From positions 29,240 to 93,239 of the forward strand of contig JAMPEL010000006.1 of the NCBI GenBank assembly GCA_023665185.1: DNA of 64,000 bases, written 5' to 3'. The stretch's first letter is position 1. Each line of letters opens with the position of its first letter. Positions 1 through 9,600 of the stretch are shown here, piece after piece. The position numbers and the translations under genes are program-made. Origin of the DNA: Roseburia sp. (GTDB taxonomy: Bacteria; Bacteroidota; Bacteroidia; Bacteroidales; Bacteroidaceae). A model generated the notes under the pieces. The model saw only the letters and a list, made by a program, of their open reading frames with translations. It was not told the origin of the DNA and made no database searches.

Positions 1-1242
1 CGGCTCACCGATACCTACCCTCTTCAAACCCTCCACAAACTGTTCCGGATGATTATGGTAATTCTCGTCTATCAAACGGCTCACACCTATATTAGAAGAA
101 TACATAAGTGTATGAGGCACGTCTATCACGTGGTAACCTCCGCGAGTCGCCCAGTTGTGGTCACGCATCCATGCACCATACATGTTGTAGACTCCACATC
201 CTGTGTCCACAAGGTCGTTCACTGTTATCTTGCCATCGTCAAGAGCCACCATGATTGACGCCGTCTTGAATGTGGAACCAGGTTCCATCAGCGATGCCAG
301 CGCATAGTTGCGCGCCTCATAATACTCTCCGTCATCGTAACGTTGCAGGTTTACAATCGCCTTGACATCACCGGTCTTCACCTCCATGAGTACCACCACA
401 CCCATCGTAGCATCCAGTTCTTTCAGTTTCTCACGGAGCGCGCTTTCGCATATATCCTGCATACTGACATCTATCGTGGTAACAATGTCCAGTCCGTCCA
501 CAGGCTCACAATCAATAATGTCAAGATATTTCGACAATACCTTCTTACGGTGAATCTTTCCGTCCGTTCCACGTAACAAAGAATCATACGCAAGCTCAAT
601 ACCCGAACGCGCCGAGTCCTTCGCACCGAACATCTCTCCCAATGTACGTTTGGCAAGTGAGCCGAAAGGCTTCTTACGATTATTACGTTCCTCCACTACA
701 AGTCCGCTCACATATCGGTTCTTCTCATTAAACAACGGGAGTTTGACCAGTTCATTGAACTGTATGTAATTGAGCACCACACGAGGGCAAACCTCATAAT
801 AGCGACTGTGCTTCTCCAGTCCTTTCTTCAGGTGTTTTTTGTATTCGGAAGCAGACATTCGGGGAGCAATGTCACTCAGCCCCACGCAAATGGTGTCTAT
901 ATAGGATAGGAATATGGAATCCTTTCTACGTATCAGGCTGTCGCGCTTCGCCATCTCATCTGGGTCATCGCTCTTTTTCGGCACACCGGAAAGAAAGTCC
1001 AAATAAACCTTGTAGTCAGGCAAACTACTTGCCATGAGCTGACCATCGGCAGAGAGGATATTTCCTCGTGCCGACTTCAGAGTCTTGTTCTCACTCTCAT
1101 AAAAAGAGGCTATCTTCTGCCAACGCTCACGTTCCACCGTCATTGTGTAGAGCGCGCGCCACACAATTGCCACACAAAGTATCAGTGCGACAATGACCAC
1201 ACCGATGAAGCGTCCCGAAATATATTTCTTGTCAAATTTCAT
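1..1242 (-). CDS. ftsI: Penicillin-binding protein / FtsI-like transpeptidase (C-terminus outside window)
   Basis: Leftward frame open from an ATG at 1242 to the window edge, so about 414 N-terminal residues are visible and the C-terminus is missing. It starts with a short basic cytoplasmic tail and one membrane helix (FIGVVIVALILCVAIVW), followed by the PBP dimerisation region. The active-site serine motif STFK (in EPGSTFKTA) lies near residue 320. This is the class B penicillin-binding protein of the divisome, which cross-links septal peptidoglycan in the periplasm. It lies 77 bp downstream of the ftsL-like gene and continues the mraZ-rsmH-ftsL-ftsI order. The KTG and SxN motifs would lie outside the window. 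Confidence 0.93.
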   Translation of the reverse strand, partial: MKFDKKYISGRFIGVVIVALILCVAIVWRALYTMTVERERWQKIASFYESENKTLKSARGNILSADGQLMASSLPDYKVYLDFLSGVPKKSDDPDEMAKRDSLIRRKDSIFLSYIDTICVGLSDIAPRMSASEYKKHLKKGLEKHSRYYEVCPRVVLNYIQFNELVKLPLFNEKNRYVSGLVVEERNNRKKPFGSLAKRTLGEMFGAKDSARSGIELAYDSLLRGTDGKIHRKKVLSKYLDIIDCEPVDGLDIVTTIDVSMQDICESALREKLKELDATMGVVVLMEVKTGDVKAIVNLQRYDDGEYYEARNYALASLMEPGSTFKTASIMVALDDGKITVNDLVDTGCGVYNMYGAWMRDHNWATRGGYHVIDVPHTLMYSSNIGVSRLIDENYHNHPEQFVEGLKRVGIGEP

Positions 1243-1319
1243 CTTTACACTCGATTTGTATAACTACCCATCTCTTATAGCCAGCACACCCTGCCAGACT
1301 CAGGAGTCAAGCACATGTC

Positions 1320-1829
1320 TTACTCCACACTATCCGCCACTATCACATACGGAGGAGTCACAGGATTCTGCAACATGCTGTCCTTGGAATGTTTCAGCAT
1401 ACGCTCCACATTAGACTGCCGGCTAAGATTCATCAAATCGCTCGACTGGGTCAGCACATTGTACTTGACTGTCTGCAATTGCTCCTTCAAACTGTCAATG
1501 GTGATTACGTCCTGCTCGCTTGAATAACGGTTTCCGGTATAGGCCACAGCCAATGCCGCGACCAGTAAGAACCACAGAATCTGCCGCATAAAGAAACGGC
1601 TTTGAAGTATATCGCCTCCAATAATGGATTTGAAAGAGAAATCCCCAAAGTCATCTTCCTCATCTGTGAATTTCTTAATTGCCTCAATGGCTTCCGCCTT
1701 GTCTTCCACCATCCGTTTGTCCTCGTCCGGCTCTTTCATATCGTCCGTTTTCGGCACATGGTGTCCGGGAACTATTTTTTCAGGCTCGCCGACTAAAGTG
1801 CTGTCTGCATTCTCATATTTCTTGTCCAT
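1320..1829 (-). CDS. ftsL: FtsL-like cell division protein
   Basis: 169 residues: a long charged, acidic cytoplasmic N-terminus (about 1-100), one transmembrane helix (FLLVAALAVAYTGN, near 105-120), then a short periplasmic segment predicted to be coiled coil (SLKEQLQTVKYNVLTQ). Direct sequence identity to FtsL is weak, as usual for this family. The assignment rests on topology and position between rsmH and ftsI, where Bacteroidetes keep an FtsL-type protein. FtsL forms the FtsQLB complex that activates septal synthesis. The long N-terminal extension is typical of Bacteroidetes members. The gene starts 18 bp after the rsmH stop, so they are probably cotranscribed. Confidence 0.75.
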   Translation of the reverse strand: MDKKYENADSTLVGEPEKIVPGHHVPKTDDMKEPDEDKRMVEDKAEAIEAIKKFTDEEDDFGDFSFKSIIGGDILQSRFFMRQILWFLLVAALAVAYTGNRYSSEQDVITIDSLKEQLQTVKYNVLTQSSDLMNLSRQSNVERMLKHSKDSMLQNPVTPPYVIVADSVE

Positions 1830-1847
1830 CAGCCACGTTTTTTACGT

Positions 1848-2765
1848 TCATATTTTTTCCGCGATTCTCAGCTTCGCGCTTCTTGAACGCGGATTACGCT
1901 CCTGCTCTTCCATACCCGGAACAATCACCTTATTGTTGACCAGCCGCAATGGCGAGCTGACACGCCCGTAAAAATCCTTCTCCACCTGTCCCTCACAGTT
2001 TCCTGTCTTCATCACATTTTTCACTATACGGTCTTCAAGCGAATGATAGGTTATCACGACAAGACGTCCACCCGGATTGAGCATATCCACAGCCGACACC
2101 AGCATTTCTTTCAGCGCGTCCATCTCATGGTTCACCTCTATGCGCAGAGCCTGAAACACTTTCGCAAGGTCTTTTTTCTCACGCTCACGTCCAAAGAACG
2201 GTTTCACCACTTCCATAAAGTCTCCGGTTGTCAGTATCGGCTTTTCCGTTCTTGCCTTGACTATCGCTGATGCAAGCTTACGGCTGTTCTTCAACTCGCC
2301 ATAAAGATAAAAGACATTTGCCAACCGTTCCTCCTCGTATTCGTTAAGAATATCCGCAGCCGTCTGGCCAGAGCGTCGGTTCATACGCATGTCGAGATTG
2401 GCATCAAAACGGAAAGAGAACCCACGCTCCGAATCATCGAAATGGTGCGAAGACACTCCCAAATCGGCAAGTACCGCATCCACCCCGTCTACTCCATAAT
2501 AGCGCATGAAGTTCTTCAGGTATCTGAAGTTGCTGCGTACAAAAGTAAAACGGTTGTCACCATCCACAATATTCCGCTCCGCATCCTCATCCTGGTCAAA
2601 GCTATAAAGGCGAGCGTCCTTGTCCGCGCAGCGTAAAATCTCACGGCTATGTCCGCCGCCTCCAAAGGTGACATCCACAAAAATGCCGCCACGGCCGATA
2701 TTCATGCCGTCAATACTTTCCCGAAGCAATACGGGAACATGATATGTTGTCTGATTTTCTTCCAT
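1848..2765 (-). CDS. rsmH: 16S rRNA (cytosine(1402)-N4)-methyltransferase RsmH (MraW)
   Basis: 305 residues, the usual family length. The N-terminus HVPVLLRESIDG and the glycine-rich SAM-binding segment FVDVTFGGGGHS are diagnostic. The motif ADLGVSSHHFDD, the RGFSFR segment and the C-terminal NPRSRSAKLRIAE are also typical of MraW. It methylates C1402 of 16S rRNA. It is the second gene of the dcw cluster, 45 bp downstream of mraZ, and shares the mraZ promoter/operator. Confidence 0.97.
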   Translation of the reverse strand: MEENQTTYHVPVLLRESIDGMNIGRGGIFVDVTFGGGGHSREILRCADKDARLYSFDQDEDAERNIVDGDNRFTFVRSNFRYLKNFMRYYGVDGVDAVLADLGVSSHHFDDSERGFSFRFDANLDMRMNRRSGQTAADILNEYEEERLANVFYLYGELKNSRKLASAIVKARTEKPILTTGDFMEVVKPFFGREREKKDLAKVFQALRIEVNHEMDALKEMLVSAVDMLNPGGRLVVITYHSLEDRIVKNVMKTGNCEGQVEKDFYGRVSSPLRLVNNKVIVPGMEEQERNPRSRSAKLRIAEKI

Positions 2766-2810
2766 CTTTTATTTGTTAATCACATAAGGGGGAAATCCGC
2801 GTGCTCAGGC

Positions 2811-3269
2811 TTAATCTTGGGAAAAGACATCAGCCATCACACTTTGGAGTTCCTCTGAAAGTCCATTGTCGGAACCAAGCAAGACATCGCAAGCTTCCTC
2901 GTCCCATACCTCTATATGGTCATCCACCGCAAGAAAACGGACATTTTGCTTTATGCCCGCATAAGCCAGCTTGCGCTTGGATATAAGGAAACGCCCGTTA
3001 CCGTCAAGCTCCACAACCTCCGCCTCTGCCACAAAACGCCGCATAATGTTCTGATGCGCGCCGTTCCACCTGTTCAGGCGTCCACGCAAAGTGTCCAGCA
3101 TCGAGTTCCAAAGACTTTCCGGATAAAGTACAAGGCATTTCTGAAAGAGGTCTGTACGCAGAATGAACTTTTGTCCGCTTTCCGCATCCATCACCTTACG
3201 AAATGCCGAGGGAAGGAATACCCTCCCCTTTGCATCTGCCTTAGCCGAATAATCTCCTATAAAACGCAT
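2811..3269 (-). CDS. mraZ: Transcriptional regulator MraZ
   Basis: 152 residues with two SpoVT/AbrB-like swapped-hairpin repeats. The DAKGRVFLP motif is near residue 13 and its second copy, DGNGRFLIS, lies in the C-terminal half. MraZ binds direct repeats upstream of its own gene and controls the dcw cluster. Here three GTGG(G/T) boxes with exact 10-nt period lie just upstream (3340-3364). First gene of a leftward operon with rsmH, ftsL and ftsI. Confidence 0.97.
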   Translation of the reverse strand: MRFIGDYSAKADAKGRVFLPSAFRKVMDAESGQKFILRTDLFQKCLVLYPESLWNSMLDTLRGRLNRWNGAHQNIMRRFVAEAEVVELDGNGRFLISKRKLAYAGIKQNVRFLAVDDHIEVWDEEACDVLLGSDNGLSEELQSVMADVFSQD

Positions 3270-3321
3270 ACAGTTTATTATCTTGCATTATGCGCACGTA
3301 CACGCGCTTGTATATAACATG

Positions 3322-3364
3322 CAAATGTAAACATTTTTCCCCACACTCCCCCACTTTTTACCAC
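3322..3364 (-). promoter_or_regulatory. mraZ promoter element with three MraZ boxes
   Basis: Read on the minus strand: GTGGT (3364-3360), GTGGG (3354-3350) and GTGGG (3344-3340), each separated by five bases, giving an exact 10-nt period. They are followed by a Bacteroidetes -7 element TACATTTG (3329-3322). No TTG is present at the -33 position, which the boxes cover. Known MraZ sites in other bacteria are short direct repeats of this kind and spacing, so autoregulation of the dcw cluster is inferred. Confidence 0.72.
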
Positions 3365-3657
3365 TTTTCTTCCATTCTTTTTTTCAACACTGTGTTCACA
3401 TCCTCACCCGCAACACCATGAAAAAGAAAACCATCATTGTGTTTACTGCCAATTTACAGTCTTTCAACGCTCTTTCCATGCAAAAAAGTGCCTGCTCTCA
3501 ATATGGGAAAAGTTCCTTTTTATCTGGTTTCGCACATTCCCAATCCCCCCGTCAGCTCAATACCCAGTATATCGCCCGGCACAATGATGCCCGTTGCCAC
3601 AGATTCCAATTGTCACCAAACCAAAAAGACACGTTTTTTTGTTTTTTTCTACAAACC

Positions 3658-3688
3658 TTGTGCAATATCAAACATTTGCATATATTTG
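3658..3688 (+). promoter_or_regulatory. Promoter of the outer-membrane beta-barrel gene
   Basis: TTG at 3658-3660, a 20-bp spacer, then TATATTTG at 3681-3688. This matches the Bacteroidetes primary sigma pattern. The ATG at 3717 lies about 22 nt after the expected start site. Confidence 0.7.
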
Positions 3689-3716
3689 CCGGAACATTTA
3701 ATAAATCACTAAAAAA

Positions 3717-4328
3717 ATGAAGAAATTATTTGGAATTATCATGCTGGCGGTTGCAATGTTTACAGCAACTCCGGCAAACGCACAGTTCAAGTTTGGTGTA
3801 AAGGCGGGTTTGAACGTATCAAAGGTCAGCTTCGACAAGGATGTGGCAAAGAATGCCATTGACAGCCGGACAGGCTACTTCGTCGGCCCTATGGCTGAGT
3901 TCACAGTGCCTATCATCGGATTGGGGGCAGATGTCGCTGTGCTTTACGACAACAAGGGGGTAGAAGTTGACGGTCAGTCTGAAACACTTCAGTACATAGA
4001 CATTCCTATCAATGTAAAATACTCCATCGGTCTTGGCAGCATTGCAGGTGTATATGTGGCAACAGGTCCGCAGTTCTCTTACAATATCGGTGGAAAGCAG
4101 ATTTTCCAAAACACTTACTCTCTCAAATCTTCTGAGTTCAGCTGGAACGTTGGCGCAGGTGTCAAACTGCTCGGTCACTTACAGGTGGGCTACAACTACA
4201 ACATTGCCATTGGCAAGACAGGAGAAATGGACAGCGCGCTTTCTGAGAGCCTTGGTGTAGCCGGCAAGTTTGTAAACGGTGACGTAAAGAACAACACTCA
4301 TCAGATTTCTGTCGCTTACTTGTTCTAA
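3717..4328 (+). CDS. Small outer-membrane beta-barrel protein (porin family)
   Basis: 203 residues. The signal peptide MKKLFGIIMLAVAMFTATPA ends in ANAQ, the usual Bacteroidetes cleavage site. The mature part alternates polar and apolar residues with many glycines (FKFGVKAGLNVSKV, YFVGPMAEFTV, WNVGAGVKLL, LQVGYNYNIAIG) and ends in the aromatic C-terminal strand HQISVAYLF. This fits the eight-stranded OMP_b-brl_2/OmpA-barrel-like family common in Bacteroidales. No ligand can be inferred. It is monocistronic, with its own promoter at 3658-3688 and a strong terminator at 4378. Confidence 0.88.
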   Translation: MKKLFGIIMLAVAMFTATPANAQFKFGVKAGLNVSKVSFDKDVAKNAIDSRTGYFVGPMAEFTVPIIGLGADVAVLYDNKGVEVDGQSETLQYIDIPINVKYSIGLGSIAGVYVATGPQFSYNIGGKQIFQNTYSLKSSEFSWNVGAGVKLLGHLQVGYNYNIAIGKTGEMDSALSESLGVAGKFVNGDVKNNTHQISVAYLF

Positions 4329-4377
4329 CACAGACAAATAAACGAAACACATAAGAATACTTTTGCAAGAAACATTG

Positions 4378-4410
4378 CGGCAAGGAGCATTTGCTCCTTG
4401 CCGTTTTTTT
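4378..4410 (+). terminator. Intrinsic terminator
   Basis: 12-bp perfect stem (CGGCAAGGAGCA / TGCTCCTTGCCG) with a 2-nt gap, followed by seven T. Ends the transcript of the barrel protein. Confidence 0.92.
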
Positions 4411-4483
4411 GTTTTTAGAAGAGTCATTCGCAAACACATCTTGTCAATGAGGCTGTACCTTTCATAATGATTTGGATACAAGG

Positions 4484-5560
4484 AGCATCCGATATTCCGG
4501 GCGAGAACGACAATCACACTGCGGGACAATCCTTGTCAAAGATTTTGCAGCATCTCTACATCTATAGCACCTATTGCACGCGCTTTATAACGGAAATCCC
4601 AAAAAACCAGACATCCACACACTTATTGCCGGACAGCAGTATGCGTACAAAGGATGTTTTGACATTATGTCACTTTGCGAAGAGCCTCGTTTTTTAACAT
4701 TTCCGCAGCCTCTTGCTCTTGTCTGATGCTTGAATTTTTAGTGTATTGCTTATAAATATTTGATAATCAATCAATTATATTTTCAGCAAAAAGTACGTAG
4801 TTTTAGCCCAAAAACTAAGGGTTTAGGTCAAAATAGGATGTATTGATAATCAAGCAGTTATGAGATTTTGCGCTCAAAACCGTCATTTTTCGGGTTCAAA
4901 ATCCATTTTTGTTTTTCGGGACATGGAAAAGGCGGTTTCCTTCTTTTTGAAGAAGTGATTTTGGAAAAAGCCCTATTTTGGGCCGAAAAACGGGCTTTGA
5001 AAATTTTGTGCGCCTTGAAAATAAATTTTGTGCGCCTTGCGAAAAAAATCAGTGTGCCTTGGAAATAAATTTTCAGCACCTTGTAATTTTGGGTTTTAGT
5101 GGGCTTTTGGGTGGGAAAGGTGTGTTTTGGGTTGATTTTCTATATCTTTTAGCCATGCGGATTGTCCTATTTGTCTTCTCTGTTTTCGAGACTCAAAACC
5201 CTCCGTAGAATCGCGTTTTTGCGACCGAGGCAAGGCGCGGTTCATTTTGAGGCGATTCTACGGAGGCGGGATTTAACATATCAGATTGTCAGAAATTTAA
5301 TATTTTGCTAATATTTTTGACAGACTCCTCCGTCACTTCGTGACACCTCCCCTAACTTAGGAAAGGAGCCTGATTACCGAGTTAGTAGATAGACTAACGT
5401 ATTGATTGACAAGATACATAACTCCTCCTCTAAGTTAGAGGAGGTGTCGCCTTGCGACGGAGGAGTCTGTCAGAACACATCAAAAGGCGCACTTACAAAA
5501 AGTCAATAAATCTGTCTGGACATATCAAAAACGCACCAGAACAAAAAGGCGCGCCGGAGC
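4484..5560 (+). repeat. Long dispersed non-coding element, copy A
   Basis: Fills the space between the convergent barrel gene and araC. The left end near 4484-4505 is a degenerate form of the terminal repeat TTCATCCGACATTTCGAGTG. Then come TTGCCGGACAGCAGTATGCG-like and GACATTATGTCA blocks (about 4630-4680). TTGATAATCA-type palindromes lie near 4760 and 4849. The four-unit CCTTG array is at about 4996-5090. The hairpin CTCCGTAGAATCGC / GCGATTCTACGGAG has arms 5201-5214 and 5252-5265, followed by TTTAACATATCA. A nested palindromic insert sits at 5319-5471. The right terminal repeat is not recognisable. Small frames inside are not preserved between copies. Confidence 0.85.
5319..5471. repeat. 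Nested palindromic insert in copy A
   Basis: Arms GACAGACTCCTCCGTC (5319-5334) and GACGGAGGAGTCTGTC (5456-5471) are perfect inverted repeats of 16 bp. Within them sit further inverted pieces: CACTTCGTG; CCTAACTTAGG against CTCTAAGTTAGAG; and GTTAG/CTAAC. No coding capacity. The same insert occurs at the same place in copy D but not in copy E or C. It resembles a miniature inverted-repeat element. Confidence 0.85.
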
Positions 5561-5561
5561 A

Positions 5562-6437
5562 TCACATCACACAACCGGCTCTGTTTGTTTTACGAAACTC
5601 GGCAGGTGTCATGCCAGTCGTCTTCCGAAAAAGCCTTATAAAATACGAATAATCATCATACGAAAGTGCAAATGCGATGTTTTTAATCGGCTCGTTACTT
5701 GTGATAAGCATCAGCTGCGCCTTTTCCATCTTCTTGTTGTTGATATACTTCAACGGAGAGGTGCCCGTCTCGCTCTTGAATATCCTGATAAAATACTCCT
5801 TGGAAAGACAAGCCTCCGCCGCCACATACTCAGTAGTCAGCGGTGCGGCTATGTTCTTCTTTATAAAAGACAGGGATTTTCTGACTCTCACATCAATGGA
5901 GTCCTGCTTACGCTGTGCCTTTTCAAGAAAACGGGCAATAAGTATTTGTATAATGCCCTGCGACTCAATGCGGCGGCTCAAAAAGCTCTGCTTATATTTA
6001 ATGATATTATTGACCAGCGTGGGATTGTTGTCATAAGTCGCAGGGTCGGAAGCAGGCAACTGCATGAAAGGGTTCAATTCGAGAAGCCGCTCAAACAAAA
6101 GCAAATCATATACCCCGGCCTTCACTTCCACAGGAAGACGAAATTCATCGAAAATACCGGACTCAGCCTGATACTCCTCATATATATGCAGATAATAATG
6201 TATGAAAAGCGACTGGCAGATATAGCTGTGGCGCGTGAATGCCGGAATCATATACAAATGGTTCGGACGGAGCGTGTATGTGCCGTCAGGAAGCACAATG
6301 GAAGCGGTTCCTTCCGTCACATAATAGATGCGGGTGAAGGGACTTTGCACATTCTTCCAGTTCCAGTCACATTCCTGCCGGGCAAGCCCGATATTGAGCA
6401 CAAGAGGATTGATATTACCTATAGCGGATGAGGACAT
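5562..6437 (-). CDS. AraC-family transcriptional regulator
   Basis: 291 residues: a cupin-type sensing domain (about 20-160, with YYVTEGTASIVLPDGTYTLRPN) and a C-terminal double helix-turn-helix AraC domain (about 190-290, with ECLSKEYFIRIFKSETGTSPL and the signature YFIRLFRKTTGMTPAEFRK). It is transcribed divergently from the GH29 gene with about 200 bp between the starts, so it is probably a regulator of that gene, sensing a sugar or glycan signal. It has its own promoter at 6473-6503. Its 3' end abuts repeat copy A. Confidence 0.93.
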   Translation of the reverse strand: MSSSAIGNINPLVLNIGLARQECDWNWKNVQSPFTRIYYVTEGTASIVLPDGTYTLRPNHLYMIPAFTRHSYICQSLFIHYYLHIYEEYQAESGIFDEFRLPVEVKAGVYDLLLFERLLELNPFMQLPASDPATYDNNPTLVNNIIKYKQSFLSRRIESQGIIQILIARFLEKAQRKQDSIDVRVRKSLSFIKKNIAAPLTTEYVAAEACLSKEYFIRIFKSETGTSPLKYINNKKMEKAQLMLITSNEPIKNIAFALSYDDYSYFIRLFRKTTGMTPAEFRKTNRAGCVM

Positions 6438-6472
6438 ACACGAATATTTATAAGATACAGTTTAAGCAGATG

Positions 6473-6503
6473 CAAAGTTACAGTTCTTTTCACGGCTTTG
6501 CAA
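6473..6503 (-). promoter_or_regulatory. Promoter of the araC-type regulator
   Basis: On the minus strand TTG (6503-6501), 20-bp spacer, TAACTTTG (6480-6473). Good match to the Bacteroidetes consensus. The ATG follows at 6437. Confidence 0.7.
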
Positions 6504-6520
6504 TAAAAAAACAAGGGCAA

Positions 6521-6562
6521 TACGGGGTGTTAATGTCAATATTGTCCTATTTTAGCCCCGTA
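6521..6562. promoter_or_regulatory. Possible operator between araC and GH29
   Basis: Inverted heptamers TACGGGG (6521-6527) and CCCCGTA (6556-6562), whose starts lie 35 bp apart, in the divergent intergenic region upstream of the GH29 gene. Location fits a binding site for the adjacent AraC protein. The arms are short, so this is only a candidate. Confidence 0.3.
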
Positions 6563-6640
6563 ATAGTCCTGTACCATTACGCATATTCTGTTTTACTTTG
6601 CGGCAACTTACATAACAAATTATCTAAACTAAGAAAGAAT

Positions 6641-9600
6641 ATGCTGGAAATTAAAAAACTATTGTTCTCGGCAACAGCATCGTTGTTGCTTGCAGAAATA
6701 GCCAATGCCCAGACTAATGTGGCGGTAAAGGAAGGAGTGTTTTCGCCCGACTGGAAAAGCCTCAGCGAATGGACTTGCCCGGAATGGTTCAAAGACGCAA
6801 AATTCGGAATATGGGCACACTGGGGACCGCAATGTCAGGCAGAAGCCGGCGACTGGTACGCACGTTTCATGTATTATGAGAACTCGGGCGCATTCAACTG
6901 GCACGTGGAGCATTTCGGAGAGCCGGAGGAATTTGGTCTGAAAGACTTGTGCAACGCATGGAAGGCGGAAAAATGGAATCCGGAAGAGCTTGTCGCACTC
7001 TACAAAAGCGTGGGAGCGCGCTATTTCTTCACACTGGGACAACATCATGACAACTTCGACCTTTGGGACAGTCCTTATCAGGAATGGAATTCTGTTAATG
7101 TGGGTCCGAAACGGGACATTGTGAAAGAATGGAGCGATGCCTGTCAGAAATACGGCTTGCCGCTCGGTGTGAGTATGCACGGCAGCCACACATGGACATG
7201 GATGGAGAAATCGCAGGATTATGACGGCAATCTGACAAAGGAAGACGGATATACGCTTAACGAGGATGGCACCGAGAAATGGTGGAAAGGCCTTGACCCT
7301 CAGGAACTGTATGCCCAGCGTCATCCACACAGCAGCGGATGGGAAAATTCGGGAACCATTCACAGCCAGTGGGCTTGGGGCGCAGGAGCGTCACTGCCTT
7401 CTGAGGAGTACAAGATGAAGTTCCAGAACAGAGTGTTGCAGTGCATCAACGACTACAAACCTTCGATGCTGTATTTCGATGACACCGTACTGCCGTTCTA
7501 TGGTTGCGATGACCAGATAGGACTCAACATCCTCTCCCACTTTTACAACAGCAGTGCGGAGGAAAACGGAGGAGACCCTCAGGTGGTTGTCATGGGAAAG
7601 ATTTTGGAGAACATGCACAAGCAGGCTATGCTTTGGGATGTGGAACGGGGAATACCGGATCGCATTCAAGACGAATACTGGCAGACATGCACGTGCATCG
7701 GCGACTGGCATTACAACACGTCCACATACGAGAACAACGGCTACAAATCGGCGCAGCAAGTGGTCGACATGCTTGTCGATGTTGTCAGCAAAAACGGAAA
7801 CATGCTGCTGAGCGTGCCTATCAAAGGAAACGGAACGATAGACGAAAAAGAACAGGCTGTTCTCGAAGGCATCAAGGCATGGATGGACATCAACAGTGAA
7901 AGCGTATACGGCACACGTCCGTGGAAGACTTTCGGCGAGGGTCCTCTCGCTGAGGCAAGCAACCCGCTCACTTCACAGGGATTCAACGAAGGCAACAACT
8001 ACTCTTCCGAAGATGTGCGCTTCGTACAAAAGGACGGAACGGTATATGCCACCATCATGCGCTGGCCGGCAGGACGCCTGTTTACTTTCGAGTCGTTCGC
8101 TCCGGTATCAAAATATTACAGCGGCAAGGTGAAGAGCGTACAGCTCCTCGGTCACGGCAATGTGGAATATTCCTTCAGTATCGACGGACTGACAGTGACC
8201 TTGCCAACAGAGAAGCCTAACGATATAGCCCCGGTGTTTGCCGTGATTTTCGACAATGAGGACACCACAGTATCTTTAGCAGAGATTCTGGACATGTATG
8301 AGCTTCGCATCGCAGAACTGCGGAGGCAAGTAAGCTACAATACAGGCAAGATGAGCCGTGAGCGCATCAACGAGTTTGCGTCTGTAGTTGAGGACGCGAA
8401 GAATATGCTGAACGCTGATGAGGTGTCGCAACAGCGCGCCCTGAACACCGTGAACGAGGCTTACGCAACACTAAAGAAGAACGGCACGAATGAGGGCGGC
8501 GCGCCAAGCAAAGGCTATCAGGCTGACATCACAGAAGACATATTGGTGGAATCGGGCAACTTCAGCCGTGTGAATGACATTGGAACACGCTTCGGAGCTC
8601 CGGCATATTGGAATGTGGAGAACTTCAACATTCCAAACGGGAAAGACGGTGTGAAGAACGGTCTGGACAACTATCCGGGACACGACTGCCTGATGCTGGG
8701 TGTATGGAACGATGCGGCAAACTCCACAGAGGGCGACTTGTCCAACGCGCGTATCTACCGCACTGTACGTCTGGACCCGGGACGATACTATTTTGGCGCG
8801 GCATACAACGCTGCTTACCAACTGAGCGACAAGGCCTATATTTTTGCCGCCAACACATTGCTCGACACTGACGAGATTGCAGAAAAATCGCTTGCCTGCT
8901 GGAACATAAACAAAAGCAAGACAAACGGGGAGTTTTTCGGCATCTACTTCACGCTCACCGAGGAACAGGATGTGGTTTTAGGATTCCAGGCAAACTTGCT
9001 CAACGGAAGCAACACACAGGAACTACGTGCCGACAATGTGGTTCTGCTCAGTTACGGACAGATGAACTATAATGCGCTGGAAGACCTTATCATGATGACG
9101 GAATATGCGGCCGATGATTGCAAGATAAACGACAATACTGGTTTCTTCAACAAAGAGTCTGTCGAAAAATTGCAAAACGCGCTGGAAGTGGCAAGAGCCA
9201 TCAATATGTACTCAAGTTATGAGGAGGTGGAAAAGGCTTACAACTTGCTCAATGCCGCATACGAGGATTTTCTCGCCAACGGCAAAAACAAGGGCGGCGC
9301 GCCGAATGAAGTGGGATGCACGGATGTGACAGCCGATTACCTGATAGAGGCAAGCAACTTCAGCCGCGCCGACGAGAGTATTACCACACGCTTTGCCTCT
9401 CCCGCAAACTGGACGGTGGAGAACTTCTGTATTCCGAATGGCGGCAACGGCATAAAGAACGGTTTGGACAAATATCCGGGCTACGACTGTCTGTCAATGG
9501 GCGTTTGGGACGACAGGGACAACAATATGGAGGGTTATCTTTCGGAAGCGCGCCTGTATCGCAAGATTCATCTCAATGCCGGCAGATACTATTTCGGCGC

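Noticed and set aside
3418..3720. Small frames in 3418-3720 as genes
   Set aside because: They overlap the promoter of the barrel protein gene, have biased composition and no recognisable motif.
4978..5208. Frames at 4978-5208 and 35484-35702 with similar peptides as a shared gene
   Set aside because: They cover the CCTTG array and the stem region of the element, and the other copies do not keep the frame. Similarity follows from DNA repeat identity.
6428..6640. Upstream extension of the GH29 protein to an ATG at 6428
   Set aside because: It would place the signal peptide 71 residues inside, overlap the araC start and remove the intergenic promoter region.
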